A stretch of 64,000 nucleotides of DNA from Albidovulum sp. bin36 (GTDB lineage Bacteria > Pseudomonadota > Alphaproteobacteria > Rhodobacterales > Rhodobacteraceae), in assembly GCA_002238565.1 (NCBI GenBank), contig MPMP01000018.1:1-64000 (forward strand), written 5' to 3'. A model generated the notes under the pieces. That model saw nothing but the letters and a program-made list of their open reading frames with translations, was not told the origin of the DNA and made no database searches. The position numbers and the translations under genes are program-made. This document shows positions 16,908-26,658 of the stretch, in pieces; within the stretch, counting starts at the first letter, position 1; every line of letters begins with the position of its first letter.

Positions 16908-18305
16908 ATGGAGCCAAGCAAGATTCCGGACAAGATCGATGTGCTCGTGGTCGGCGGAGGCAACGCGGCCCTGTGCGCCGCCATCTCGGCCCGCGAGAAG
17001 GGAGCGGAGGTCCTTGTTCTCGAGGCCGCGCCGAAATCCTTCCGCGGCGGAAACAGCCGGCATACGAGAAATTTCAGGTGCATGCATTCCGGGCCGCTCG
17101 GCGCGCTGACGGACAGCTACGGCGAAACGGAATATTTAGAGGATTTGCTGAAGGTAACGGAAGGACGCACCGATAGGGAACTCGCGGAAATCGCCATACG
17201 GTCCTCGGAGTCTTGCTATGGATGGATGCGGGAGCGCGGCGTCCGATTCCAGCCGGCGCTATCGGGAACGCTTTCCCTTTCCCGTACGAACGCATTCTTT
17301 CTCGGCGGCGGGAAGGCACTTCTGAACGCCTACTATAGAAAGGCGGCCTCGGCGGGAGTTAGGATTTCGTACGGATCTCCGGTTTCGCATCTGGAATTGA
17401 AAGGCGACCGAATAGTCGGCGCGGACGCGACGATAGACGGCGAGACCGCGCGGATTGCTCCTCGGGCCGTCGTCGCGGCTTCGGGAGGGTTTCAAGCCGA
17501 CCTGGAATGGCTGGCGAAGGCCTGGGGGCCGGCGGCCCGAAATTTTCTCATTCGAGGCACGCGATACAATCGCGGGGCGGTGCTTCGAGACCTGCTCGAC
17601 CAGGGAGTAGAATCCGTCGGCGACCCAACGCAGTGCCACGCCGTCGCCATCGACGGCCGAGCGCCCAAATTCGACGGGGGAATCGTTACCCGGCTGGACT
17701 GCGTTCCGTTTTCCGTCGTCGTCAACAAGCTCGGACGGCGTTTCTACGACGAAGGCGAGGATTTGTGGCCGAAGCGATATGCAATCTGGGGACGGCTTGT
17801 CGCGTCTCAGCCCGACCAGATAGCCTATTCCATTTTCGATTCAAGCGGCGTAGATCTATTCATGCCGTCGCTGTATCCCCCGACAAGAGCCGAATCCATT
17901 GAAGAACTTGCCGGCAAGCTCGGATTGCCGGCTGCCATCCTGGCCTCGACAGTATCGGAATTCAACGCTTCCTGCCGGCCGGGCGCGTTCAATCCGACAG
18001 AACTTGACGGCTTGGCGACAGAGGGACTCAGCCCGCCGAAAACCAACTGGGCGCGTCCGATTTCGCGGCCGCCCTTCTACGGATACGCGCTTCGGCCCGG
18101 CGTGACGTTCACATATCTGGGCTTGCGCGTCGACCGCGGCGCCCGCGCGCGAACGAGCCGGGGACCGGTGGAGAACCTCTGGGCCGCAGGCGAAATCATG
18201 GCGGGCTCGATACTGGGCAAGGGCTATCTGGCAGGATTCGGCATGACGATCGGAACAGTTTTCGGGCGCATAGCGGGACGGGAGGCCGCCGAACATGCCG
18301 GATGA
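16908..18305 (+). CDS. tcuA: FAD-dependent tricarballylate dehydrogenase (TcuA family)
   Basis: Encodes 465 residues of the fumarate-reductase/succinate-dehydrogenase flavoprotein superfamily. The N-terminal FAD site is IDVLVVGGGNAALCAAISA near residues 10-28, and RGGNSRHTRNFRCMH follows near residue 46. The C-terminal flavin segment is NLWAAGEIMAGSILGKGYLAG near residues 424-444. TcuA oxidises tricarballylate to cis-aconitate and passes the electrons to TcuB. The gene is 34 bases after the PrpD-like gene and overlaps tcuB by 11 bases, which is the expected tcuAB arrangement. A related substrate such as another saturated tricarboxylate cannot be excluded. Confidence 0.87.
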   Translation: MEPSKIPDKIDVLVVGGGNAALCAAISAREKGAEVLVLEAAPKSFRGGNSRHTRNFRCMHSGPLGALTDSYGETEYLEDLLKVTEGRTDRELAEIAIRSSESCYGWMRERGVRFQPALSGTLSLSRTNAFFLGGGKALLNAYYRKAASAGVRISYGSPVSHLELKGDRIVGADATIDGETARIAPRAVVAASGGFQADLEWLAKAWGPAARNFLIRGTRYNRGAVLRDLLDQGVESVGDPTQCHAVAIDGRAPKFDGGIVTRLDCVPFSVVVNKLGRRFYDEGEDLWPKRYAIWGRLVASQPDQIAYSIFDSSGVDLFMPSLYPPTRAESIEELAGKLGLPAAILASTVSEFNASCRPGAFNPTELDGLATEGLSPPKTNWARPISRPPFYGYALRPGVTFTYLGLRVDRGARARTSRGPVENLWAAGEIMAGSILGKGYLAGFGMTIGTVFGRIAGREAAEHAG

Positions 18306-19431
18306 GAGCATTGCCGAGGCCCGTAGGCAATCGGAAATCTGCAACGCGTGCCGATACTGCGAAGGCTACTGTTCCGTTTTCCCCGCGATGCACAGCCTTC
18401 GCGCCTTTTCCGACGGCAATATCGCTCGCCTCGCCAACCTGTGCCACAATTGCCGCGGGTGCTATTACGCCTGCCAGTTTACCGCGCCCCACGAATTCGA
18501 CATGAACCTGCCGAAGGCGCTTGCGGACGTTCAAGTTGCCAGCTGGAAGAGATATGCCTGGCCGTCGCAGGCCGCAAAAATATTCGATCGCGCCGGGGTG
18601 GCGATAGCGACCGCGCTCGCATTGTCGATCGCGGGACTGTTCTGGCTGGCGGCGGCCGTTCGACCGGAGGCGGGACAGGGATTCTACGCTTACATGTCCC
18701 ATGAAATCATGCTGAGCGTGTTCATTCCCGCATTTCTCGCGCCATTGGTTTCCCTGGCAGTATCTCTGCGACGATTTTGGCGGGACACGAGCCGCCGCGC
18801 TCCGACATTGCGAGGAATTGCTTCCGCGCTTCGCTCCGCGGGTCGAATGAGCAACCTTTCGGGAGGACACGGGGACGGGTGCAATTTCGAAGACGAAGAT
18901 CGCTATTCGAACGTTAGGCGGCATCTCCACCAATTCGCGCTGTTCGGATTTCTGCTTTGCTTCGCGTCCACCTGCTCGGGAACGGCGCTTCACTATGCGT
19001 TCGGAATCGAGGCCCCGTACGGACCCTTCAGCCTGCCGAAGATTCTCGGCGTACCCGGAGGCTTGCTGCTCTGCGCCGGATCGCTAGGCCTCGCCTACCT
19101 GAAGACCAAAGCCGACCCGAACCTCGGCGCAACAAATTTGTGGGGCGGCGAAATGGCGTTTGTTTTGCTGCTGTTCGCCGTCAGCCTGTCCGGGCTCGTT
19201 CTTTTTGCAGCAACGGGAACGTCGGCGGTTTCCTGGCTGCTGCCGCTGCATCTTGGCTTCGTTCTCGCATTCTTTTTGACCACCCCCTATTCCAAGATGG
19301 CGCACGGCTTCTACCGTCTGGCCGCGCTTGCGCAGGACGCGGAGATCCGCATCTCCGGTGATCCGCTGACGACTACTCCTTCTGCGCAATTCGGCTCGAA
19401 TTCCGAAGATAATTCCGCAAGCGGAAAGTAG
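18295..19431 (+). CDS. tcuB: Tricarballylate utilisation 4Fe-4S membrane protein (TcuB/CitB family)
   Basis: Encodes 378 residues. The N-terminus has two iron-sulfur cysteine clusters, CNACRYCEGYCSVFP near residues 17-31 and CHNCRGCYYAC near residues 50-60, separated by a short helix. Six hydrophobic segments follow, with histidines that could bind heme. TcuB reoxidises the FADH2 of TcuA and feeds the electrons into the membrane. It overlaps tcuA by 11 bases and ends the operon that starts at tctC. No tcuR or tcuC is adjacent; uptake is evidently by TctCBA instead of the TcuC carrier. Confidence 0.88.
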   Translation: MPDESIAEARRQSEICNACRYCEGYCSVFPAMHSLRAFSDGNIARLANLCHNCRGCYYACQFTAPHEFDMNLPKALADVQVASWKRYAWPSQAAKIFDRAGVAIATALALSIAGLFWLAAAVRPEAGQGFYAYMSHEIMLSVFIPAFLAPLVSLAVSLRRFWRDTSRRAPTLRGIASALRSAGRMSNLSGGHGDGCNFEDEDRYSNVRRHLHQFALFGFLLCFASTCSGTALHYAFGIEAPYGPFSLPKILGVPGGLLLCAGSLGLAYLKTKADPNLGATNLWGGEMAFVLLLFAVSLSGLVLFAATGTSAVSWLLPLHLGFVLAFFLTTPYSKMAHGFYRLAALAQDAEIRISGDPLTTTPSAQFGSNSEDNSASGK

Positions 19432-19962
19432 TATTGCATCGGCGACCGACGCGTCTCGGGATTTTGAATCGCGGCGCAGTTGCTCAGGCGACGCTTCATT
19501 CCGATATCTCGATGCCGACATCGCGTCGCAAGGCGCGCAGATTTGCGCGGAGGCGCCAAAGCTGCGAGAATCGCGCGCACGGAGTAGCTTAATGATCAGG
19601 CGGCGATTGCAGCGCAAAAAGCGCGGGATTCCGGCGATTCGCCGCGCTTCAGAATAACCGCCGGCAATTCTTGCCGAGTCCCTTGGAAAGAGGCGAGCGA
19701 GCGATTCCTCGACGGCGCGGAGGCGGCTCCAAGGTAGTCCGGAAAAATTATCCTGCATGTCCATGAGTTCCGGTTTCTCGGCATTCTCGACCGGAGCGCG
19801 GACGGAAGCGTCATTGGAGAGCTTGGCGACCCCGCGCCGGTTCGCTGCGACGAGAGCGGCATGCTCGAACACGGTTGCGCCGCGAAACCGAGCGCTTGTT
19901 CGGAATTGGGCCGGCCGGACTCCGTTTGAATATCTTGATCGCCGCGCTTAAACTCGGCCTTC
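19432..19962. other. Intergenic, no gene recognised
   Basis: 531 bases after tcuB. Short frames on both strands show no family resemblance. No clear terminator hairpin was seen. Confidence 0.4.
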
Positions 19963-20730
19963 ATGACTGGAAGCGTTGCAATAATCACCGGCGGTTTGAG
20001 CGGGATCGGCCTAGCGGCCGCGGAAGAATTGATACGACGCGGCCACAAGGTTGCCGCCGGATCTCGGTCGGGAGGCGGAGGCAAGCTCAAGAACGATGCA
20101 ATGGCGATTCTCGGCGAGCACGGATTTGCCTCCGAATTGGATGTAAGAAGCCAGATTTCGATCGACGATTTCGTTGCCTTGACCCGCGAGCGACTTGGCA
20201 CGCCGTTAATTCTTGTGAACGCCGCAGGAATATTTCGCGAGGGATTCCTTTCAGACCATTCCGACTCAGCCTGGAATGATCAAATCGATATAAATCTTAG
20301 CGGACCGTTTCGCATGATTCGATCAGTCTTTCCTTTCATGATCAGAGCCGGGTTCGGCCGAATCGTAAACGTCGCTTCCACGGCGGCGCGGCGAGGCGCC
20401 TCCGGCTACGCCGGCTATTGCGCATCCAAAGCCGGGCTTGTCGGCCTCAGTCTCGCGACGAGCCAGGAAGGTGCGCCGCACAATGTTGCCTGCATCTCGA
20501 TCAGCCCTACCTGGGTCGAAACGCCGATGATGGAAGCCGCAGTGAAGCGAATGGCAAAGGCCGGCGGCAAAAGTTCTGAGGAAGCGCGAGCCGACATCCA
20601 TAACTCAAATCCTCAGAATCGAATCGTGCAGCCGAACGAAATCGCGTCGATAATTGGATACTTTTGCTCCGAGGCGCCGCCGTCGCTTACTAATGTCGAC
20701 ATCCAGGTCAATGCCGCTGCGGATTGGTAG
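19963..20730 (+). CDS. SDR-family oxidoreductase (classical)
   Basis: Encodes 255 residues of a classical short-chain dehydrogenase/reductase. The cofactor motif is TGGLSGIG near residues 9-16, then NAAG near residue 86. The catalytic serine lies in IVNVAST and the catalytic pair in YCASK near residue 152. The C-terminus ends in NVDIQVNAAADW. The first G of TGxxxGxG and the YxxxK pair are intact, unlike the SDR at 9671, so this should be an active NAD(P)-dependent enzyme. The ribosome-binding site before the ATG is weak. Neighbours do not reveal the substrate. Confidence 0.85.
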   Translation: MTGSVAIITGGLSGIGLAAAEELIRRGHKVAAGSRSGGGGKLKNDAMAILGEHGFASELDVRSQISIDDFVALTRERLGTPLILVNAAGIFREGFLSDHSDSAWNDQIDINLSGPFRMIRSVFPFMIRAGFGRIVNVASTAARRGASGYAGYCASKAGLVGLSLATSQEGAPHNVACISISPTWVETPMMEAAVKRMAKAGGKSSEEARADIHNSNPQNRIVQPNEIASIIGYFCSEAPPSLTNVDIQVNAAADW

Positions 20731-21515
20731 CCCGATAAGACCCTCGGCGAATCTAGTTGTCGCCGCGACCATCAAATGCCTAAAATCGTGCCGAATCCCT
20801 GCTTGCGCCGACGCGGAGGTCAACTTCGCGCCGAGTGGAACAGTCCGTTCACCAACACCAATGTCGAAAGCTATGCGACAACTCGTCCGCTGTATCATTC
20901 ACTCGGAAATTCACTTTGCCGAAGGAGCCCGCGTACGAAATCATCCCGCTTGAATTCTGAAAAGTCCCCTGTTCGGATTGAAATGCGATGCGGGTCATAG
21001 CGCCAGCCGAGGCTGAGAAGCGACATTGCCGAAAACGAGTACAACATCGAAAATTTTTCCTCTGCACGACCAGACCGGCTAAAGACCCGGTTGATGGAGG
21101 CAGAACCCGATGCAAAAGGACAGCCCTGCGAATCAGCTGGAGCGGATGGCGATTGTTTTCGCCGTGTCGCTAAAAACAGCAAAAATCTTTTGGGAATCGA
21201 AATTGGAAGAGTTTGCGCATAGGATAAATGGCGAAATTCTTCCGAACTCGTGCTGCGGCCTCGTCAGGGAATTTCCCTGATCGTTTCCGCGGCGGCGCTC
21301 ACGCTAGTGATCGGCCCGACGAACACGGGCAACGAGGAAAATAATCGAGTTTTCCAAGCCATGATTGAGGCCGCGCGCACTATGCCGGGAACCCGGCGGT
21401 TGAAGCGGAGTAATTCGGACGGCACGGCATCCGAAAACGAAATGCGGCTGACATCATTTCGCCGAGCGCAAATGCCGATTCAAGCGCATTGTCGACTCGC
21501 TTTCCACTGCTGCGG
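20731..21515. other. Intergenic, no gene recognised
   Basis: 785 bases between convergent genes. Frames of 70 to 95 codons exist on both strands (for example 21250-21519 plus) but have no ribosome-binding site or family resemblance. It may hold decayed sequence. Confidence 0.4.
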
Positions 21516-23522
21516 CTAGTTTCCGTTCCTCGGAATTTCGTGATGCCACTCGACAGAATGGAATTGCTCCTCGCCGGCCCAGCAATCGACCTTTGCATCC
21601 AGCAGAAATGTGTCTTTTGTCGCGGACATCTTCGCGGCGGTTTTGATCCGGACTTCCCAATCTCCTCGTCTCATAACGCTCTCCTGGTCCATGGTTGCGC
21701 AAGCGCTAAGCGGATCGTCGCTGCGAATGCTGTAAATCCGGTCCATAATGTCACCGAGCTCCGTTCCGGTTTCGTCCAGCCGCACCCGCCCGCTCGGTCC
21801 GAATACCCCGCCATCGATATAGAACCTGGCGACGTGTTCCCCGGTGGCGAGATCGATATTGTTTGAACGTTCCAATGAACCCTCCCGCACCGGTGTAACC
21901 GCCGGTTTCCTACCGGGCTTTTTAGGTACCGGCAGCTGGCGAGAAGCTTCGTCGGTTCTTGCGCGAACCGGCAGCGACAAGCTGGAAACGCCCGGCGCGA
22001 TTCGCAGCGTCGCGGGGTCGGGAGACGGCCACAGGATCGGCCAGTAGGCCGTTGCGATCTGAAGCGTCAGCCTGTGCCCGACGGCTAATCTGTAGCCGAT
22101 CCCGTGCAGCGGAATCGAAACCGTCATCTCTTCGCCGGGAACTGTCGGAGCGGGTTCGGCATCGGAATTTCGATGCGTAAGATTGCAAAATCCTCTTGAT
22201 ATCAGATTCTGAGCGCCGTCGGGGGCTTCATCGACCAGGAGAGCGGCAACGAATCCCTGGCTCCGATCAACCCTTAGCGTCAGACTTATCGAAGACTGTC
22301 CCAGAATATCGAGAGGCGCCTTCAATGCCGGTCCCTTGAAACTCAGCGCTCCGGCGGCATCGATCCGGCAGTCGGTCGGCATGTCGCCGGGAATGGCGAA
22401 CGAGCACATGTCGCCCCCGGCCGATCCGAACACCTGAGGCGAGCAAATTGACATTTCGGCGCCGCGCTCCGGACTCTCTCCAAGCACCCCGGCATTGAGC
22501 CAGAACCGCTCGTAAGTCACATTGGCCGAGGGCCAGGTCGTCTCTTCGACCCATCGTCCCGAACTTTCCGTGCGAGTTGCGGAAGGGCGTTCGGAGTCCT
22601 GCAGCCAAAATCTGAGTCTCGGTTCGTCCATCAGGCCGATATCCTCGCATTTCAAATAGTGGTCCCAGAATTTGATGAGCTCGGCAACGAAATCGACCTT
22701 CGGCTCCGGGATTCCCTCGTGCGGATAGAGATGCGCCCATGGTCCCATTAGGATCTTGACGGGCCCTTTCAGGTTTTCGGCGATTCTGAATGGAGTATCT
22801 CGGAACAAGTCCGCCCATCCGCCGAAGAAATACACGGGAATTTCCACATCGTCGTAGTTTTCCGAAATCGAACCGCGCCGCCAATTGCCGTCGCGCGTCT
22901 GGTGCTCAAGCCACTGTGCCGGCCAGTAGGTCATCGCGTCCAGCCGCTCTTTCCACATTCCGCGCCAGCGGTCCTTACCGACGATTTCGGGATCGGGCGG
23001 CAGGGCGTTCAATAGTTGCATGACCGACCCCCACCAGAAATTGTCTCCGGCCAGAACGCCTCCATAGTAATGCACGTCTTCTAGCCAGCGATCATCGGTT
23101 CCCATGACCGGCGCGATCGCCTTCAATGCCGGAGGGCGCTTCGCGGCGACCTGGAACGACGTGTACGCGCCCCACGATTTTCCGAACATTCCTACGCTAC
23201 CGTCGCACCATGGCTGCTTGGCGATCCAGGCGATCACGTCGACTCCATCTTGCGTTTCCTGTTCGGTGTACTCGTCCGGCATGGTGCCGTCGCTGTCCCC
23301 GGACCCGCGCATATCGACGCGAATCGCGGCGTACCCCGCCTCGGCGAAGCGAGGATGCTTGCTTTCATCGCGCATGCGCGTACGATCGCGGCGGCGGTAC
23401 GGAATATATTCGAGGATCGCGGGCACCGGCGCGTCGCGCGCTCCTTCCGGCAACCACGCGCGCGCCGCAAGGCGGGATCCGTCAGGCATTGGAATCCATA
23501 CGGTTTCGATGACTTCGGTCAT
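21516..23522 (-). CDS. CocE/NonD family hydrolase (X-Pro dipeptidyl-peptidase-like)
   Basis: Encodes 668 residues from the ATG at 23522, chosen because AAGGAG lies about ten bases upstream. The frame runs further upstream, but that part is remnant ABC ATPase sequence. The N-terminal alpha/beta-hydrolase domain has the nucleophile elbow GMFGKSWGAY near residue 107, an acid in GGWADLFRDT and a histidine in GPWAHLYPHEG. A C-terminal jelly-roll-type region follows, as in cocaine esterase and X-Pro dipeptidyl-peptidases. It cleaves an ester or amide of unknown identity. Its start codon overlaps the stop of the dead ATPase gene, so it was once the last gene of a peptide-transport operon. Confidence 0.87.
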   Translation of the reverse strand: MTEVIETVWIPMPDGSRLAARAWLPEGARDAPVPAILEYIPYRRRDRTRMRDESKHPRFAEAGYAAIRVDMRGSGDSDGTMPDEYTEQETQDGVDVIAWIAKQPWCDGSVGMFGKSWGAYTSFQVAAKRPPALKAIAPVMGTDDRWLEDVHYYGGVLAGDNFWWGSVMQLLNALPPDPEIVGKDRWRGMWKERLDAMTYWPAQWLEHQTRDGNWRRGSISENYDDVEIPVYFFGGWADLFRDTPFRIAENLKGPVKILMGPWAHLYPHEGIPEPKVDFVAELIKFWDHYLKCEDIGLMDEPRLRFWLQDSERPSATRTESSGRWVEETTWPSANVTYERFWLNAGVLGESPERGAEMSICSPQVFGSAGGDMCSFAIPGDMPTDCRIDAAGALSFKGPALKAPLDILGQSSISLTLRVDRSQGFVAALLVDEAPDGAQNLISRGFCNLTHRNSDAEPAPTVPGEEMTVSIPLHGIGYRLAVGHRLTLQIATAYWPILWPSPDPATLRIAPGVSSLSLPVRARTDEASRQLPVPKKPGRKPAVTPVREGSLERSNNIDLATGEHVARFYIDGGVFGPSGRVRLDETGTELGDIMDRIYSIRSDDPLSACATMDQESVMRRGDWEVRIKTAAKMSATKDTFLLDAKVDCWAGEEQFHSVEWHHEIPRNGN

Positions 23523-23863
23523 TGGACGGTCTCCTTTTCGGGCGGCGAAGCGCCGGGAGCGAGCGGAAAATGGCATGCCACCGGGCCATTCCGGTCCTCT
23601 TCGCACGGCCTCTTTCGCGCAGCGGTCCCTACCCCGCGGGCAGCGCGCATGGAATTCGCAGCCGGCCGGGCCAGCAGCGACGGCACTTCGGCAGGAAGTG
23701 AAATCCGCGCCTATTTCTTTTCCGGGTCTGGCTCCGCGGCGGCAAGCGGCGCCGCCGATTAGGGGTGCTTCAGCGCTTGGAATACCTCCTCGGTCGAACC
23801 GGTTTCGACAAAACGACAACGATACATGACCGCCATGCGGTCGGCAACAGCGCATGCGAAATT
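23519..23863 (-). pseudogene. Remnant of oligopeptide/dipeptide ABC transporter ATPase (DppF/OppF C-terminus)
   Basis: Minus-strand fragments match the C-terminal end of OppF/DppF proteins. VADRMAVMYRCRFVETGSTE appears just upstream of KHP at 23762. A TAA follows at 23761-23759 and a TAG some 14 codons later. The cysteine-rich segment GCEFHARCPRGRDRC then appears in a shifted frame. The original frame resumes with NGPVACHF and ends at a TGA overlapping the start of the hydrolase gene. So there are two stops and two compensating frameshifts. The Walker A, signature and Walker B regions are not visible upstream, so most of the gene is gone. Confidence 0.75.
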
Positions 23864-24440
23864 GAGCGCATCCCAAACTTGTTGAAAGGCGACGTAGGAA
23901 CGCCTTCCTAGAGAAGACCGCCTTAATATGGGCTGGAAGGTCGAAAAGTTGCGGATAGCGCAATCAACCATTTTGGGCTACGCCACGCCGAGCGAGCAAG
24001 TCGCAGTCGTGCAATCGGTAGAAGTTCTCGTATGAACAAGTAAAAGGATGAATCATCGGGAACTAATCGCTTTCGCCGTTGAGCAGAGCAAATAGGAGCG
24101 CCTCCGGCGGACATTTGCCGGTGTCGCCTAGTCGGAGGCCGAAACTATTCCAGAACCGGAAAGCCCGTCTTCCTAGTGCGCGTTATCGGCGCCACCAACG
24201 ATGTCGGCGAATTCGCGATCGTCGTCGAGATTAAGTTGGAATCAATACAAGCCAGCAAGGTATCTCGGGAGCCGTCCCGCGCATGCTCTGCGAAATTCCC
24301 GTCGAAGCGGCGGTGCCAAGGAACGGGACTCTTGAGTGTTGAACGCAGAAAAAACACGAGGCGGGAACGCAGGAAAATCGGCATCCGCCGAATTCCTGCC
24401 GCTTCCGCCGAGAATCCGCCCGCGACCGTGACGCGACTAG
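23864..24440. other. Intergenic, probably degraded DNA
   Basis: 577 bases between the dead ATPase fragment and aspS. It is where the rest of the ATPase gene would have been, but no ABC motif is recognisable in any frame. Confidence 0.4.
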
Positions 24441-26222
24441 CTACGCATTCCTTTCCAGAACTCGAATTCCAAGTTCTCGCAGAGCTTCATTGGCGGGCTC
24501 CGATGGCGCGCCCAGCATCAGTTCTTCGGCGCGCTGATTTAGCGGAAACATAGTAACCTCCCGAATATTGTCCGCGCCTGCCAGCAGCATGACGATTCGA
24601 TCGATCCCGGGAGCTATTCCAGCATGCGGTGGCGCGCCGAAATTCAGGGCGGTGACCATGCCGCCGAAATTCGCATCGACAAAGTTCCGGTCATGCCCGG
24701 CCAATTCAAATGCCTTGTACATGACTTCCGGGTCGTGGTTCCTAACCGCTCCGGACGAAAGTTCAACGCCGTTGCAGACGATATCGTATTGGTAGCCAAG
24801 AATCTCGAGCGGCGCGTCGGCTTCCAAAGCCGACAGGCCGCCTTGGGGCATGGAAAAGGGATTGTGCGAAAACTGCAGCTGCCCGGTTTCCTCGTCTCGT
24901 TCGTACATCGGAAAATCCGTGATCCAGCAGAATTCGAACCGGTCGCGGCTCGCTAGATCGAGTTCAGCGCCGATCTGATCGCGCGCCTTCGCAGCTACGG
25001 CTTCGAACGCTGAAGGGCGCCCGCCAAGGAAAAACGCGGCATCTCCGGCTCCGAGACCCAGCTGCCGCCTAATTTCCTCCGTTCGCCGAGGTCCGATATT
25101 CTTCGCCAGCGGCCCGGCGCCGGCGGCATCGCCCCCCTCGTCTCGCCAAAAGATATAGCCCATGCCGGGAAGCCCTTCGCGCTGCGCAAAGGAATTCATC
25201 CGGTCGCAGAACGATCTGCTGCCGCCTCCCGGCGCTGGAATCGCTCTAACTTCGTGGCCTTCGTTTTCCAGCAGCGAAGCGAAAATGCGGAATCCCGAAT
25301 CCTTGAAATGCTCTGAAACGATCTGCATCCTTACGGGGTTGCGAAGGTCGGGCTTGTCGGTGCCGTACCATAGCATGGAATCCCGGTAGCTAATTCGCGG
25401 AAATCGTTCGGAAACCGGCTTTCCGTCGCCGAATTCCTCGAACAAGCCTCTCATTACCGGCTCAATGACCTGGAATACATCCTCCTGCGTCGCAAAGCTC
25501 ATTTCTACATCGAGTTGATAGAATTCGCCCGGCGACCTGTCCGCGCGAGGGTCCTCGTCCCTGAAGCAGGGGGCAATCTGGAAATACTTGTCGAATCCCG
25601 CGATCATCGCAAGCTGCTTGTACTGCTGAGGCGCCTGCGGCAGCGCGTAGAATTTGCCTGGATGCAATCTGGACGGCACAAGGAAATCGCGCGCTCCTTC
25701 CGGCGACGAGGCCGTCAGAATAGGCGTCTGGAATTCGGTGAATCCCCGTTTGCTCATTCTCTCTCGAATTGATGCCACGATCTTGGAGCGAAGCATGATG
25801 TTCCCGCGCACCGCGTCGCGCCGCAAATCGATGTACCGGTACTTCAAGCGGGTTTCCTCGGGATATTCCTGATCGCCGAAAACGGGAAGCGGCAGTTCCC
25901 GAGCTCGGCCCAGCACTTCCAGCTCCCGAATGAAGACTTCGACTTCCCCCGTCGGAATCTTCTCGTTAACCAACTCCCGGTCCCGGAGCTTGACCTCTCC
26001 GTCCACGCGAATCACCCATTCCGAACGAACTTTCTCCAATTCCGAAAAAGCTCCGCTGTCGGGGTCGGCCAGTATCTGGGTTACGCCGTAATGATCGCGG
26101 AGGTCGATGAACAGAACGCCGCCGTGGTCGCGTATCCTGTGCACCCATCCCGACAAACGAACGACCTGACCCACCTGGTCGGAGCGCAGTTCTGAACAAT
26201 TATGGGACCGGTATGCGTGCAT
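24441..26222 (-). CDS. aspS: Aspartate--tRNA ligase
   Basis: Encodes 593 residues of bacterial-type AspRS, which charges tRNA-Asp (and often tRNA-Asn in alphaproteobacteria). The N-terminal OB-fold anticodon domain includes [20 protein letters not shown] near residues 21-40. Class II motif 2 is [19 protein letters not shown] near residues 220-238. The bacterial GAD insertion follows, and motif 3 is [15 protein letters not shown] near residue 544. Length and domain order are complete. The ATG at 26222 has only a weak upstream site. Monocistronic as seen here. Confidence 0.95.
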   Translation of the reverse strand: MHAYRSHNCSELRSDQVGQVVRLSGWVHRIRDHGGVLFIDLRDHYGVTQILADPDSGAFSELEKVRSEWVIRVDGEVKLRDRELVNEKIPTGEVEVFIRELEVLGRARELPLPVFGDQEYPEETRLKYRYIDLRRDAVRGNIMLRSKIVASIRERMSKRGFTEFQTPILTASSPEGARDFLVPSRLHPGKFYALPQAPQQYKQLAMIAGFDKYFQIAPCFRDEDPRADRSPGEFYQLDVEMSFATQEDVFQVIEPVMRGLFEEFGDGKPVSERFPRISYRDSMLWYGTDKPDLRNPVRMQIVSEHFKDSGFRIFASLLENEGHEVRAIPAPGGGSRSFCDRMNSFAQREGLPGMGYIFWRDEGGDAAGAGPLAKNIGPRRTEEIRRQLGLGAGDAAFFLGGRPSAFEAVAAKARDQIGAELDLASRDRFEFCWITDFPMYERDEETGQLQFSHNPFSMPQGGLSALEADAPLEILGYQYDIVCNGVELSSGAVRNHDPEVMYKAFELAGHDRNFVDANFGGMVTALNFGAPPHAGIAPGIDRIVMLLAGADNIREVTMFPLNQRAEELMLGAPSEPANEALRELGIRVLERNA

Positions 26223-26658
26223 GGCGATGCGCTTTCAAATTTGAGCGGCGGGGGTGCGGCGATTGACACGCCGCTTGCCCGAAAGTCAAGCGGCTCTCAT
26301 GAATCGACAACGAGCGCTCCCATACCATATGAACCGGTCGGAAAAACAGCCCGGCATCGGAGATTCGAGGTATTTTTCGTTCCCCGCTCCGGATTGTCGG
26401 CTATTTCTTAAGTTGCTTTCGTCGCGCTTCAAGCCCGTGCGCCGACCGATTCGCAGCCTATCCGCAACAATGCGGCCCGAGAATTCGCCAAATCGAATGC
26501 ATTTTCGAAAAAATTTGACAATTCCTACTTGGAATCGGCGGTCGTAGATTTTATTTTCCCGCACTCGATTCGCTAAAGTTTCCGCAAAACGGGATCTGCG
26601 GATTCTGGCGCAGCCGTCCTAGTACCGATTGGGCTAAAAAAGACCGGAGGAGGATTAA
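26223..26658. other. Intergenic promoter region between divergent aspS and cfa
   Basis: 436 bases, relatively AT-rich in the second half. It must hold both divergent promoters. No gene seen. A strong GGAGGAGG ribosome-binding site for cfa lies at its right end. Confidence 0.5.

Noticed and set aside
23523..23963. N-terminal extension of the CocE/NonD hydrolase frame by 147 codons
   Set aside because: The extension contains OppF-type C-terminal sequence in mixed frames. The ATG at 23522 has a proper ribosome-binding site and starts at the normal hydrolase N-terminus.
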